Counted from the stretch's first letter, positions 35,386 to 44,370 are shown. The stretch: DNA of 64,000 bases from Billgrantia campisalis (GCF_022341425.1 NZ_JABFUC010000013.1:85119-149118); one strand, 5' to 3'. Numbers and translations are program-made. The notes: a model not told the origin generated them from the sequence alone.

Positions 35386-37086
35386 TCAGCCGACGCGCAG
35401 CAGCGGGTCGCTGACGCCGATCACGTAGAAGGCCACCATCGCGATCACCCCGGCGAAGACGAGATAGTAGATGGTCGGCAGGATGGTCTTGCGGATGGTG
35501 ATGCCTTCGCGGCCGAGCAGGCCCACGGTGGCCGAGGCCGCCACCACGTTGTGGATGGCGATCATGTTGCCTGCCGCGGCCCCCACTGCCTGCAGGGCCA
35601 CCATCATGGCGGTGGAGAGCCCCAGCTGCTGCGCCACGTTGAACTGGAATTCCGAGAGCATCAGGTTCGAGACGGTGTTGGAGCCGGCGATGAAGGCGCC
35701 CAGGCCGCCCACTGCCGGCGCAAAGAACGGATAGACACCGCCCACGCCGTCGGCCACGAACTGCGCCATGGCCACCGGCATGGAAACCAGGTCGGCGGCG
35801 TTGACGCCGGAGTTGATCAGGATGCGCACCATGGGGATGGTGAAGATCAGCACGAAGCCGGCGCCGAGCAGGGTCCTGGAGGACTCGCTGAAGGCGGCCC
35901 TCAGTTCACCCAGGCGCATGCGGTGCAGTACGGCGGTGAGCATGACCACCATCAGCAGGATGCCGCCGGGTAGGTAGAGCGGCTGAATGCTGCCGGAGAC
36001 CCCGGACTCGCCGAGAATGTTGCTCCAGCCGAAGGCGATCGAGGTCAGCGCTTCGCGCAGCGGCTCGACGGTGCGCGAGGCCACCAGGATGACCGCCAGC
36101 AGCACGTAGGGCACCCAGCCCATGAAGGTGGAGATCGGCGCCTTGCCAACCACGTCGTCGAGCTTGATCTCGAGCTTGCCGATCCACTCGTCCGGCCAGG
36201 ACTGGCGATCGGGGAAGTCCCAGGTCTTCTTGGGCAGCAGGAAGCCGCGCCGTGCCGCCGGGACGACGATGGCCAGGCCCACGCCGGCACCGATCATCGA
36301 CGGGAACTCCGGCCCCAGCAGGGCGCCGGCCAGCATGTAGGGCACCACGAAGCAGATCCCGGTGAAGAGCGCGAAGGGGGTGATGTCCAGCCCCTCTTTC
36401 CAGGATTTGTTGGCGCCGAAGAAGCGCACCATGATCACCACCATGATCAGCGGCATGAAGACGCCGACGATGCCGTGGACGATGGCCACCTCGGCGGAGA
36501 TCAGGTGAAAGTACTCCAGCCAGGTGTAGCCGCCGGCCTCCAGGGTTTCGGTGATCCCGTCGCGGTTGATGCCGCCGGTGACCCCCACCACGATGGGCGT
36601 GCCCACCGCGCCGAAGGAGACCGGCGTCGACTGGATCATCATGCCCACTACCACCGCGGCGAGCGCCGGAAAGCCCAGTGCCACCATCAGTGGGGCGGCC
36701 ACGGCGGCCGGGGTGCCGAAGCCGGAGGCGCCCTCGATGAAGCAGCCGAACAGCCAGGCAACGATCAGCGCCTGCACCCGGCGGTCGGGGCTGATCCCCG
36801 AGAAGCCGTTACGGATCGCCTTGATGCCCCCCGAGTGTTTGAGGGTGTTGAGCAGCAGGATGGCGCCGAAGATGATCCACAGGATCGCCACCGTCAGAAT
36901 CAGGCCCTGGAAGGTGGAGGCGAGCACCCGGTTGAAGCTCATGTCCCAGGCAAACAGGGCGATTAGGGCGGTCACCACGTAGACCGCCGGCATGGCGGTA
37001 CGGGCGGGAAGTCGCAGGCCGATCAGTAGCACGCCCGCCAGGATCAGCGGTGTGAAGGCGAGGAACGCCAGTGTCGTGTCCGTCAT
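35386..37086 (-). CDS. glcA: Glycolate/L-lactate permease (LctP family)
   Basis: 566 residues from the ATG at 37086, close to E. coli GlcA (560) and LldP (551). About thirteen hydrophobic segments. [27 protein letters not shown] and [20 protein letters not shown] are conserved family segments, as is [24 protein letters not shown] and [18 protein letters not shown]. Adjacent glcDEFG favours glycolate; lactate is equally possible from sequence. A small hairpin overlaps its ribosome-binding site, and a PdhR/LldR-type site lies 130 bases upstream. Confidence 0.93.
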   Translation of the reverse strand: MTDTTLAFLAFTPLILAGVLLIGLRLPARTAMPAVYVVTALIALFAWDMSFNRVLASTFQGLILTVAILWIIFGAILLLNTLKHSGGIKAIRNGFSGISPDRRVQALIVAWLFGCFIEGASGFGTPAAVAAPLMVALGFPALAAVVVGMMIQSTPVSFGAVGTPIVVGVTGGINRDGITETLEAGGYTWLEYFHLISAEVAIVHGIVGVFMPLIMVVIMVRFFGANKSWKEGLDITPFALFTGICFVVPYMLAGALLGPEFPSMIGAGVGLAIVVPAARRGFLLPKKTWDFPDRQSWPDEWIGKLEIKLDDVVGKAPISTFMGWVPYVLLAVILVASRTVEPLREALTSIAFGWSNILGESGVSGSIQPLYLPGGILLMVVMLTAVLHRMRLGELRAAFSESSRTLLGAGFVLIFTIPMVRILINSGVNAADLVSMPVAMAQFVADGVGGVYPFFAPAVGGLGAFIAGSNTVSNLMLSEFQFNVAQQLGLSTAMMVALQAVGAAAGNMIAIHNVVAASATVGLLGREGITIRKTILPTIYYLVFAGVIAMVAFYVIGVSDPLLRVG

Positions 37087-37101
37087 GAGGTAGGTTACCT
37101 C
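37087..37101 (-). promoter_or_regulatory. Small hairpin over the permease ribosome-binding site
   Basis: On the minus strand GAGGTA-ACC-TACCTC directly precedes the ATG. The left arm is the purine-rich ribosome-binding segment, so pairing would sequester it. The structure is short and its effect is uncertain. Confidence 0.4.
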
Positions 37102-37215
37102 GCTGTGTCGTTGTCGATGGGTTAGCGGGAGCGACCACCGGCGACCGTCAAGCGGGCCGAGGGCACGGGTGGGGCAACGATACGGGGGAGCGGCACGCTC
37201 GGCCACTGTTGGTTA

Positions 37216-37230
37216 ATTGGTATTACCAAT
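37216..37230. promoter_or_regulatory. PdhR/LldR/GlcC-type operator
   Basis: ATTGGTA-T-TACCAAT is a perfect palindrome and fits the ATTGGTNNNACCAAT consensus of the PdhR/LldR group of GntR regulators. It lies 130 bases upstream of the glycolate/lactate permease. No PdhR/LldR-like gene is in the window; the local GntR protein more likely recognises TTGTATACAA. Confidence 0.65.
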
Positions 37231-37448
37231 ATGCGGCTAATTCAAGTATCCTTTAACTTTAGCGTATTTTTTGTAAAACAGGTGGTTATGGAAAAGCTCT
37301 GCTGTCGGGCGAGGATCGGCATCGATCCAAAGGTTAGACTAATGGACAATTAATCTTGCCGCTGGGCGCACGGCCGACGGGATTGGCGTCGTGCCACAAA
37401 GGCTGGCACTATCGACTGACGATCATCAACGAACGGCCGGGAGGCGGC

Positions 37449-38156
37449 ATGGCAAGGGTGCTCTACGACCTGTGCGGTATCGACGAGGGGCTGCGGTTTT
37501 CGCCCTACTGCTGGCGCGTGCGCTATGCGCTGGCTCACAAGGGCCTGGATCACGAGACGCGTCCCTGGTACTTCACCGACAAGCAGGCGCTGGATTTTGC
37601 CGATCATGACAGGGTCCCGGTGCTGGTCGATGGCGACGAGGTGGTGGCCGACAGCTACGCCATCCTGCGCTACCTGGATCGCACCTACCCCGAGGCGCCG
37701 CTGCTGGGCGAGGGGGTGGCCGAGGCGAGGGCGCGTTTCTTCAAGCACTATGCCGAGCGGGCGCTGCAGCCGGCGATGCTGCGCACCATCGTCATGGACC
37801 TGCTCAACGCCATTCACCCCAAGGATCGCGACTATTTCCGCGAGACCCGCGAGAAGCGCCTGGGGCGTACCCTGGAGGAGTTCCACTCCCCGGCCAAGGG
37901 GCTGTCGCAGCTGGATGCGGCGCTGGCGCCGCTGCGCGGCTGCCTCGCGGCTGCCGACTTCATCGACGGCGAAGCGCCGGCGGCGGCCGACTATCTGCTG
38001 TTCGGCAGTTTCATGTGGGCGCGCTGCGTCTCCACCGCCGACCTGGTCTCCAACGCCGACCCGGTCTACGGCTGGCTCGAGCGCATGCTGGACTGCCACG
38101 ACGGCCTGGGGCGTCGTGCCATGCGGGTGACCGACATCGAGGGTGCCTACCGCTAA
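37449..38156 (+). CDS. Glutathione S-transferase family protein
   Basis: 235 residues from the ATG at 37449, with GGGAGG five bases upstream. LYDLCGIDEGLRFSPYCWRVRYALAHKGLDHETRPWYFTDKQA is a thioredoxin-like N-domain with SPYCWR, as in LigE-type beta-etherase-like and related GSTs. DRVPVLVDGDEVVADSYAILRYLDRTYP holds the cis-proline and glutathione-gamma-Glu binding segment. The C-domain is helical. Substrate unknown. It is not in an obvious operon; the PRTase gene downstream is convergent. Confidence 0.85.
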   Translation: MARVLYDLCGIDEGLRFSPYCWRVRYALAHKGLDHETRPWYFTDKQALDFADHDRVPVLVDGDEVVADSYAILRYLDRTYPEAPLLGEGVAEARARFFKHYAERALQPAMLRTIVMDLLNAIHPKDRDYFRETREKRLGRTLEEFHSPAKGLSQLDAALAPLRGCLAAADFIDGEAPAAADYLLFGSFMWARCVSTADLVSNADPVYGWLERMLDCHDGLGRRAMRVTDIEGAYR

Positions 38157-38164
38157 GCGCGGGG

Positions 38165-38824
38165 TCATGACGAGGTCGAGTCGTCGGGCGCAGCCCGACG
38201 GCCTTCGGCCGCCGAGACCAACAGCGCCATGACCTCGTCGTCATCCACCTCGCTGAAGTCGGCAAAAAACTGCCCAACCGCCATGAAGCCTTCGGGCACC
38301 TGCAGGCAGACGACCTCATCGGCCCAGGCTTCCAGGCGTTTCACGGCGCTCGGCGAGGCCACCCCCAGGGCGGCGATCAGCCGCTCGGGTCGGCCGTGCA
38401 GGGCCCTCAGGGCAGCCTCCATGGTGGCACCGGTGGCGCTGCCGTCATCCACCACCACCACCACTCGCCCCTCCGGGGGAATCGGCGGGCGAACCGGCGT
38501 GTAGCGCTGGCGACGCTCGTCGATCAGCCGTTGTTGGCGCGCAATCTCCCGCTCCACCGCCACCGGCGAGAAGTGGGAGGCGACATCGTCATCGAGCAGC
38601 ACCTCGCCCTCCTCACTGACCGCGCCGATCGCGAACTCGGGGCTCCCCGGGGCGCCGATCTTGCGTACCAGCACCACGTCCAGTTCCCCGTCCAGGGCCT
38701 CGGCCAGCCGGTGCGCCATTGGTACCCCACCGCGGGGGATCGCCAGTATCAGCGGCTGATGCCCCTTCAGGCGATCGAGGCGCCGGGCAAGCTGCTCGGC
38801 GGCATCGAGGCGATCTCGAAACAT
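38165..38824 (-). CDS. Phosphoribosyltransferase-domain protein
   Basis: 219 residues, start with AGGAGG. ILAIPRGGVPMAHRLAEALDGELDVVLVRKIGAPGSPEFAIGAV is the start of a type I PRTase fold, and VVVVVDDGSATGATMEAALRAL is the PRPP-binding loop. The usual loop reads DD(V/I)xTTGxT; here the threonine pair is Ser-Ala-Thr-Gly-Ala-Thr. Proteins of this type are often fused or paired with hydrolases, and their reaction is unknown. It may act in nucleobase salvage but lacks specificity features I can name. Confidence 0.82.
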   Translation of the reverse strand: MFRDRLDAAEQLARRLDRLKGHQPLILAIPRGGVPMAHRLAEALDGELDVVLVRKIGAPGSPEFAIGAVSEEGEVLLDDDVASHFSPVAVEREIARQQRLIDERRQRYTPVRPPIPPEGRVVVVVDDGSATGATMEAALRALHGRPERLIAALGVASPSAVKRLEAWADEVVCLQVPEGFMAVGQFFADFSEVDDDEVMALLVSAAEGRRAAPDDSTSS

Positions 38825-38916
38825 GGTGAACCTCCTGACGCTTTCTCCTGCACTTCAGTGTAGGCGGCCGTCGTCATGGTGTGATGGGAATCGGGAGAGT
38901 CGGTCTTTGATATGTA

Positions 38917-38931
38917 TGGAAAATATTTCCA
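38917..38931. promoter_or_regulatory. IclR-type palindrome upstream of the Tsx-like porin
   Basis: TGGAAA-ATA-TTTCCA, both arms perfect, 118 bases before the porin start. It overlaps by two bases a GntR-type box (38930-38939). Confidence 0.7.
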
Positions 38932-38939
38932 GTATACAA
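38930..38939. promoter_or_regulatory. GntR-type box upstream of the Tsx-like porin
   Basis: CAGTATACAA matches TTGTATACAA at 8 of 10 positions. It adjoins the IclR-type palindrome. Confidence 0.5.
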
Positions 38940-39048
38940 TCTGATTGTGTAGTGTATCGGGTGAGGTATCCGGTCTGCTGTCGTCACTTTGCTGACCCGG
39001 CCGGCTCGATGCCCCTCTCTATAAATCCAATAACCGGAGATACCCTGA

Positions 39049-39912
39049 ATGCTCGACACTCCCTCTCGCGGCCTCGTCATCGGCAGCGCGCTGGCTACGG
39101 CGCTGGCGGCCGGCACGGCTCAGGCGGCCACCTGGAGCGATACCTTCATCGGCTACCGCTATGGCAGCCAGTTCACCGAGCCCAACAACCCCGACAAGGT
39201 GGAAAAGCACATCCTGCAGTTCACCCACGTCAGCGGCTATTCGCTGGGGCAGAACTTCTTCAATCTGGATCTGCTGCAGTCCGACAGCGCCGACCCGGCG
39301 CGGGGCAGCGACAGCGGTGCCACCGAGGCCTATCTGGTCTATCGCCACCAGCTGCACGCCGGCAAGCTGTTCGACGCGCCGATCGCCTTCGGCCCGGTCA
39401 GGGACATGGCCTTGACCGCAGGCTTCGATCTCAACACCAAGAACACCGAGTTCGCACCGCGCAAGCGCCAGCTGGTGGTGGGGCCGACCTTCAAGTTCGA
39501 CGTGCCGCGCGGCTTTCTCGATCTGAGTCTGTTCTTCAGCCGGGAATGGAACCACTGCGGACTCGACCCCTGTGGCTTGCCGGGCAACCGCAACAGCCAC
39601 ACGTTCGATCCCTACTACCAGATCAACCTGGCCTGGGGGCTGCCCTTCGAGGCGGGTGCCCTGCCGATGAAGTTCCAGGGCTTCTACAATTACAATGCTG
39701 AGAAGGGAGACGACTACTTCGGTGTCTCCACCAAGGCCGAGCAGTTGGTGCGCACCTCGCTGATGCTGGACGTGGGGCAGCTGGCCTGGGGCGGTGATAA
39801 CACCCTGTGGGCCGGGGTCGGCTATGAATACTGGCGCAACAAGTTCGGCAACCACGACAAGCCGGGGGTGGATACCGATGCGCTGACCCTCAATCTGGAG
39901 TGGCACTTCTAA
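39049..39912 (+). CDS. Tsx-like outer-membrane nucleoside channel
   Basis: 287 residues. The signal peptide ends at GTAQA-ATWSD. The mature protein starts ATWSDTFIGYRYGSQFTEPNN, repeats short amphipathic beta strands with aromatic girdles, and ends in NLEWHF with a terminal phenylalanine, the outer-membrane barrel export signal. FGFDLNTKN, VVGPTFKFDVP and FDPYYQINLAW resemble the Tsx/OmpK channel family. Two close cysteines (HCGLDPCG) may form a loop disulfide. It likely lets purines, nucleosides or ureides through the outer membrane, matching the IclR- and GntR-type sites in its promoter. Confidence 0.85.
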   Translation: MLDTPSRGLVIGSALATALAAGTAQAATWSDTFIGYRYGSQFTEPNNPDKVEKHILQFTHVSGYSLGQNFFNLDLLQSDSADPARGSDSGATEAYLVYRHQLHAGKLFDAPIAFGPVRDMALTAGFDLNTKNTEFAPRKRQLVVGPTFKFDVPRGFLDLSLFFSREWNHCGLDPCGLPGNRNSHTFDPYYQINLAWGLPFEAGALPMKFQGFYNYNAEKGDDYFGVSTKAEQLVRTSLMLDVGQLAWGGDNTLWAGVGYEYWRNKFGNHDKPGVDTDALTLNLEWHF

Positions 39913-39960
39913 GCGCCGCGCCAAGCGCCGTGCACGGCTGAGACAAGCGTCTCGCCGACA

Positions 39961-39990
39961 GCGGGCCAGTCACCTCGGTGGCTGGCCCGC
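39961..39990 (+). terminator. Terminator of the Tsx-like gene
   Basis: A 14-bp stem with one T-G pair (GCGGGCCAGTCACC / GGTGGCTGGCCCGC) and a 2-base loop lies 48 bases after the stop, followed by TTGCGTT. Confidence 0.75.
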
Positions 39991-40149
39991 TTGCGTTCAA
40001 GTGGGGTGGCAGCGGGATGGCGATACCAGGAGGGCGGCAGGGTGCCGGGCTGGCAAGGGGCCGGCTATCGCGAAGGGGGGGCTGAGAGGGCCGAGAGGTG
40101 TGGATGAGGGTAGAAGGCTGAGGATAGGGAGTGAGGGTGGGGTGAGAAC

Positions 40150-40219
40150 CTAGGGTGTGAGTGTCGCAGGCGAGGGTGGGGTGACTAGGGTGCGAGAGTC
40201 GCCGGCGAGGGTGGGGAGT
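40150..40219 (+). repeat. Two tandem 35-base G-rich units
   Basis: Units 40150-40184 and 40185-40219 both begin CTAGGGTG and end in a GGCGAGGGTGGGG block; about six positions differ. A related GAGGGTGGGGTGA lies just upstream. Runs of three and four G make quadruplex formation possible. Confidence 0.75.
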
Positions 40220-40229
40220 AGAACCCAAA

Positions 40230-40254
40230 GCGCCGCCGGCAGGGCCGGCGGCGC
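40230..40254 (-). terminator. Hairpin after the NCS2 permease
   Basis: A perfect 11-bp GC stem (GCGCCGCCGGC / GCCGGCGGCGC) with an AGG loop, 27 bases after the permease stop. On the minus strand it is followed by TTTGGGTT, so termination is plausible but weak. Confidence 0.55.
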
Positions 40255-40280
40255 GGGTGGCGCTGTGGATCAGGCGATCC

Positions 40281-41672
40281 TTAGAGGTTGGACTTGACCT
40301 TCTCGCTCTTGGTCGCGATGGCCTCCTCGGGCTCGGGCTCCACCCGGCTCGGCTTGCCCGGCAGCACCGCATCGAGCAGCAGGGCGGTCAGGGCGGCCGG
40401 CACCAGGCCGGATTTCAGCAGCAGACCGAGCTGGCCGGGCATGGTCTCGGAGATCGCCTCCACGGCGGGCAGGCCGATGCCCAGACTCAGCGACACGGCG
40501 ATGATCAGCATGGCACGCTGGTTGAGCTCGCACTCCTGGATGATCTTGAGGCCCGCGGAGGCGATCATGCCAAACATCACGATCCCGGCACCGCCCAGCA
40601 CCGCATGCGGCATGGCGGCGACCAGGCCGCCCAGTTTGGGGAACAGGCCCATGCAAATCAGCAGGATACCGCCGATGGTCACCACGTGGCGGCTGACCAC
40701 GCCGGTCAGGGTAATCAGGCCCACGTTCTGGGCATAGGCGGTGTTGGGCAGGGTATTGAAGACCGCGGCGAAGGAGGTCGCTACGCCGTCGGCCATGACG
40801 CCGCCGGAAAGTTCGCGGTCCTTGGCCTGGCGGCCGGCGCCGCCGATGGTGATGGCGGAGATGTTACCGATGGTCTCTAGGCCCACCACGAACATGATCA
40901 GCGTCATGCCGATGATCGCGGTCAGGTGGAATTCCAGGCCGTACTGCAGGGGCTTGGGAAAGGCGAACCAGGCGGCATCGCCGACGCTGGAGAAATCCAC
41001 CATGCCCAGGGCGATGGCGACCAGGTAACCACTGACCAGGCCCACCAGGATGGAGGCGGCCTTGAGGAAACCGCGGCCGAACTGGTGCACGACGATGGTC
41101 ACCACCAGCACGAACAGCGCCAGGCCCAGGTTGGTGGGCGAGGCGAAGTCATCGGCGCCTACGCCGCCGGCGGCGTAGTTGAGGCCCACCGGCATCAGGA
41201 TGATGCCGATCAACAGCACCACGATGCCGGTCACCACCGGGGAGAACCAGTGGCGAATCTTCTTGAGGAAGGCGCCCAGGCCGACCTGCAATAGGCCGGC
41301 GACCAGGGACGCACCGAGCACCGCGGCCAACCCAAAGGTGCCCGCCAGCGGCAAGGCGACCGGCAGAAAGCCGAAGCTGGTGCCCTGGACAATGGGCAGG
41401 CGTGCGCCAATCGGCCCCATGCCGATGGTCTGGATCAGGGTGGCGATACCGGCCACGAAGAGTGCCACCTGGATCAGGAAGATCTGCTCACCGGTGGTGG
41501 CGCCGATGACACCGGCGATGATGATCGGTGGGGTCACGTTGCCGGCGAACATCGCCATGATGTGCTGGATGCCCAGCGGAATCGCCTTGCCCAATGGCGG
41601 CATGGCATCGGGGTTCTGGTTGACGGTACGCGAGGGTCGCGTCTGCGTGGAAGACTGCTCTGTATCGGTCAT
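40281..41672 (-). CDS. NCS2 (NAT) xanthine/urate permease
   Basis: 463 residues. The nucleobase-ascorbate transporter signature is present as AYAQNVGLITLTGV (QNxGxxxxTG). Other family segments are MFAGNVTPPIIIAGVIGA, GPIGARLPIVQGTSFGFLPV and FVVGLETIGNISAITIGGAGRQ with the conserved glutamate. About twelve to fourteen membrane segments. It should import xanthine, uric acid or a related purine with protons. Context (uraD, hiuH and puuD alongside) points to urate or xanthine. An IclR-type palindrome and a GntR-type box lie upstream. Confidence 0.92.
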   Translation of the reverse strand: MTDTEQSSTQTRPSRTVNQNPDAMPPLGKAIPLGIQHIMAMFAGNVTPPIIIAGVIGATTGEQIFLIQVALFVAGIATLIQTIGMGPIGARLPIVQGTSFGFLPVALPLAGTFGLAAVLGASLVAGLLQVGLGAFLKKIRHWFSPVVTGIVVLLIGIILMPVGLNYAAGGVGADDFASPTNLGLALFVLVVTIVVHQFGRGFLKAASILVGLVSGYLVAIALGMVDFSSVGDAAWFAFPKPLQYGLEFHLTAIIGMTLIMFVVGLETIGNISAITIGGAGRQAKDRELSGGVMADGVATSFAAVFNTLPNTAYAQNVGLITLTGVVSRHVVTIGGILLICMGLFPKLGGLVAAMPHAVLGGAGIVMFGMIASAGLKIIQECELNQRAMLIIAVSLSLGIGLPAVEAISETMPGQLGLLLKSGLVPAALTALLLDAVLPGKPSRVEPEPEEAIATKSEKVKSNL

Positions 41673-41737
41673 GTCAGGCTCTCAGGCTTGTTGTTGTATG
41701 CAGTGGTACATGTTGTGAGCACCACACCTGCTGGTGA

Positions 41738-41747
41738 ATGTACACAA
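41738..41747. promoter_or_regulatory. GntR-type box upstream of the NCS2 permease
   Basis: ATGTACACAA matches TTGTATACAA at 8 of 10 positions, 66 bases before the permease start. Confidence 0.5.
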
Positions 41748-41788
41748 TCACTGAAATTTTGGAAGACAACTTGCCAATGTTTTTTACA

Positions 41789-41803
41789 TGGAAATTATTT
41801 CCA
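41789..41803. promoter_or_regulatory. Perfect IclR-consensus palindrome upstream of the NCS2 permease
   Basis: TGGAAATTATTTCCA matches the known E. coli IclR consensus TGGAAATNATTTCCA at every position, 117 bases before the permease start. Confidence 0.75.
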
Positions 41804-41946
41804 CCCTTTAAAATCAACGGCTTGCCCGCTGTGTGTTGACTGTTTGGTCAGCCTCTCGAAGGCCTCTGCCAGACATCGTTGGGGCGCAGTCCAGGCGGCC
41901 GGTCCGTCGTGGCAGGGGAGCGCCGGCCGTGGCCGGCGTCCGGGTG

Positions 41947-42474
41947 TCAGCCTTCGCCGCGCGCTTCCAGGCGGAAGTGGGCGATACGATTGATCTGCTC
42001 GATGGCGGTGCGTCGCTCTTCGTCGGCATCGTTGTCCAGGCGGGTCTCGAAGGCGGCCAGGATGGCGTGACGGTCGCTGCCCTTGACGGCCATGACGAAG
42101 GGGAAGCCGAATTTCTCCTTGTAGGCGGCGTTGAGGCGCTCGAAGCGGGCCATCTCCTCCGGCGTGCACTGGTCGAGGCCGGCGCCGGCCTGCTCGCGGG
42201 TGGAGTCGTCGGTCAAATCGCCGGCGATCGCCGCCTTGCCCGCCAGGTCCGGGTGGGCGCGGATCACCGCGAGTTGCTGCTCGGGGGGGGCCTCGCGCAG
42301 GGTCTGGCCCATGGCCTCGGCCAGCCCGGCCGGGGTGTCCTGCTCGCTTGTCAGACCGCGCTCCCAGGTCAGCTCGGCCACCCAGGGGGAGTGTTCATAG
42401 ATCTCGCCGTACTGGGCCACGAAGGCATCACGGTCGAGGCTGCTGGGACGCGGGGTCAGGGTCTTTTCGCTCAT
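41947..42474 (-). CDS. uraD: OHCU decarboxylase (UraD)
   Basis: 175 residues from the ATG at 42474, preceded by GGAGACC. UraD decarboxylates 2-oxo-4-hydroxy-4-carboxy-5-ureidoimidazoline to S-allantoin. Recognisable segments are FVAQYGEIYEHSPWVAELTW, the catalytic-histidine segment IRAHPDLAGKAAIAGDLTDDSTREQAGAGLDQCTPEE and FERLNAAYKEKFGFPFVMAVKG. Length fits the monofunctional enzyme. It is divergent from hiuH, the preceding step, across a 231-base region with a GntR-type box. Confidence 0.96.
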   Translation of the reverse strand: MSEKTLTPRPSSLDRDAFVAQYGEIYEHSPWVAELTWERGLTSEQDTPAGLAEAMGQTLREAPPEQQLAVIRAHPDLAGKAAIAGDLTDDSTREQAGAGLDQCTPEEMARFERLNAAYKEKFGFPFVMAVKGSDRHAILAAFETRLDNDADEERRTAIEQINRIAHFRLEARGEG

Positions 42475-42543
42475 CTTGGTCTCCACGATCGTTGTGGGTA
42501 TGGGAGGGTGCCTAAAATGCGGAAGGCTACGCTCGACGCTCAA

Positions 42544-42553
42544 GTGTATACAA
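42544..42553. promoter_or_regulatory. GntR-type box between uraD and hiuH
   Basis: GTGTATACAA matches TTGTATACAA at 9 of 10 positions and lies in the shared divergent promoter of uraD and hiuH, in an AT-rich patch. Confidence 0.65.
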
Positions 42554-42705
42554 AAAAATTTTGAAATGTATCGCAATAAAGGCTAAAACTGTCTTCATGG
42601 GGTGTGGCCCTCGCGGTGCCGCGTGGCCGGATACCTCTTCATCATGATGCGCCGCACCCGGTGACATCGCCAGACAGCTTACTTAGAGACCTAGGGGAGA
42701 AACCG

Positions 42706-43059
42706 ATGGGACGCCTAACCACTCACGTTCTGGACACCGCTCAGGGCCGCCCCGGCGAGGGAATCCGTATCGAGGTCTATCGCCTGGAGGGGGGGCAGCG
42801 CACCCTGCTCAAGACGGTCGAGACCAACGACGATGGCCGCTGCGACTCACCGATCCTCGAGGGCGGCGACTTCACGACCGGCGAGTATGAGCTGGTGTTC
42901 CATGCCGGTGACTACCTGCGCGAGCAGGGCGTTGAGGCCAGCGAGCCGCGCTTTCTCGACGTGATTCCGCTGCGCTTCGGGGTGGCCGATGCCTCCGCGC
43001 ACTACCATGTGCCGCTGCTGCTCTCGCCCTATGGCTATTCCACCTACCGCGGCAGCTGA
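42706..43059 (+). CDS. hiuH: 5-hydroxyisourate hydrolase (transthyretin-like)
   Basis: 117 residues from the ATG at 42706 with GGGGAG upstream. The enzyme opens 5-hydroxyisourate to [26 protein letters not shown], the [12 protein letters not shown] stretch, DYLREQ and the C-terminal YRGS tetrapeptide are diagnostic and separate it from vertebrate transthyretin. It precedes puuD by 108 bases in the same direction and is probably co-expressed with it. Confidence 0.96.
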   Translation: MGRLTTHVLDTAQGRPGEGIRIEVYRLEGGQRTLLKTVETNDDGRCDSPILEGGDFTTGEYELVFHAGDYLREQGVEASEPRFLDVIPLRFGVADASAHYHVPLLLSPYGYSTYRGS

Positions 43060-43167
43060 GTCGCGCGGGCCTCGAGACGCTGGTCGCTAGGCTCTTTTCG
43101 GACAGTGCCTAAGGCTCTTCGACAATGATGCGCTCCAACAACAAGCACCCCCGGTGAGGTTCCCAGA

Positions 43168-44370
43168 ATGCAAGCCTACCTACTCGAATTCGTCAATTTC
43201 ATGCTGCGATGGCTGCACGTCATCGCCGCCATCGCCTGGATCGGCGAGTCGATCTATTTCGTGATGCTGGACAACGGCCTGAAGAAGCCCAAGGCCGCCG
43301 AAGACCGCGAGAAGGGGGTGTTCGGCGAGATGTGGGCCGTTCACGGCGGCGGCTTCTACCACAACCAGAAATACGCCACGGCACCGGCCAAGCTGCCCGA
43401 TGACCTGCACTGGTCGTTCTGGAAGTCCTACACCACCTGGCTGTCGGGCTTTGCGCTCTTCGTGCTGCTCTACATGGCCAACCCGAGCTTCTATCTGGTC
43501 AATCCCAATGCCAACTGGGAGTGGGCGGCCAACATGACCGGCTGGCAGGCCAACGTGCTGGCGCTGTTGTTCCTGGTCGGCGGCTGGGTCGTCTACAATG
43601 AGCTGTGCAAGCGCATCAGCCCCAACATGACCCGTGATGGCCTGCTGAGCATCGCCGTGGCGGTGATGATGGTGCTGGTCGCCTACCTGAGCACCCAGAT
43701 GTTCTCCGGCCGGGCGGCCTTCCTGCTCACCGGCGCGGTGATGGCCACCGCCATGTCGGCCAACGTCTTCTTCTGGATCATTCCCGGCCAGCGGCGCATG
43801 GTCAACGCCATGAAGGCCGGCGAGACGCCCAATCCGCTGGACGGCAAGCGCGGCAAGCAGCGCTCGGTGCACAACACCTACTTTACGCTGCCGGTGGTGC
43901 TGCTGATGATCAGCAACCATTACTCCTTTGCCTACAACCATGAGCATGCCTGGGTAATCATGTCGCTGTTCATCTTTGGCGGTGCGCTGATCCGACAGTT
44001 CTTCGTGCTGATGCATGCCGGCAAGATCCAGCCCGCCTACCCGGCGGCCGGCACGGCGCTGATTCTGGTGGCCTTCTGGGTCGCTATGCCTTCCAGCCAG
44101 CCAGCCACCGCGGTGGTGGATGGCGAGGCGACCAGCTTCGAGGAAGTGCATGCGCTGGTCGATCAGCACTGTGTCGCCTGCCACTCCAGCGAGCCCACCC
44201 AGCCCGGCTTTGCCGCTCCGCCGGCCGGCGTGGCCTATGACACCGAGGATCAGATCCTGCGTCAGAAGAGCCAGATTCAGCAGGTGGTGGCCAGCAAGTA
44301 CATGCCGCTGGGCAACATGACCGGCATGACCGACGAGGAGCGCGAGGCGATCGCCGCCTGGTCGGAGTGA
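43168..44370 (+). CDS. puuD: Membrane-bound urate oxidase with cytochrome c domain (PuuD)
   Basis: 400 residues. The N-terminal domain has about eight membrane helices, starting MLRWLHVIAAIAWIGESIYFVMLDNGL and including GGGFYHNQKYATAPAKLPDDLHWSFWKSYTTWLSGFAL. The C-terminal domain has one c-type heme site, CVACH near residue 335, and a likely methionine ligand in SKYMPLGNMTGM. PuuD oxidises urate to 5-hydroxyisourate and passes electrons to the respiratory chain instead of making peroxide like UOX. The ribosome-binding site is GGTGAGG. It lies directly downstream of hiuH. Confidence 0.95.
   Translation: MQAYLLEFVNFMLRWLHVIAAIAWIGESIYFVMLDNGLKKPKAAEDREKGVFGEMWAVHGGGFYHNQKYATAPAKLPDDLHWSFWKSYTTWLSGFALFVLLYMANPSFYLVNPNANWEWAANMTGWQANVLALLFLVGGWVVYNELCKRISPNMTRDGLLSIAVAVMMVLVAYLSTQMFSGRAAFLLTGAVMATAMSANVFFWIIPGQRRMVNAMKAGETPNPLDGKRGKQRSVHNTYFTLPVVLLMISNHYSFAYNHEHAWVIMSLFIFGGALIRQFFVLMHAGKIQPAYPAAGTALILVAFWVAMPSSQPATAVVDGEATSFEEVHALVDQHCVACHSSEPTQPGFAAPPAGVAYDTEDQILRQKSQIQQVVASKYMPLGNMTGMTDEEREAIAAWSE

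Larger units (their letters stand above)
37087..37448. other. 362-base divergent intergenic region, permease versus GST gene
   Basis: It holds the ribosome-binding hairpin (37087-37101), the PdhR/LldR-like operator (37216-37230) and an unusually AT-rich stretch around 37210-37290 where the permease promoter probably lies. Another AT-rich patch (37330-37360) may be the promoter of the GST-like gene. No small gene was recognised. Confidence 0.5.
39913..40280. other. 368-base intergenic region after the Tsx-like gene
   Basis: It contains a terminator (39961-39990), a strongly purine-rich stretch on the plus strand (about 40065-40220), two tandem 35-base units (40150-40219) and a GC hairpin (40230-40254). 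No coding sequence was recognised. Confidence 0.6.
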
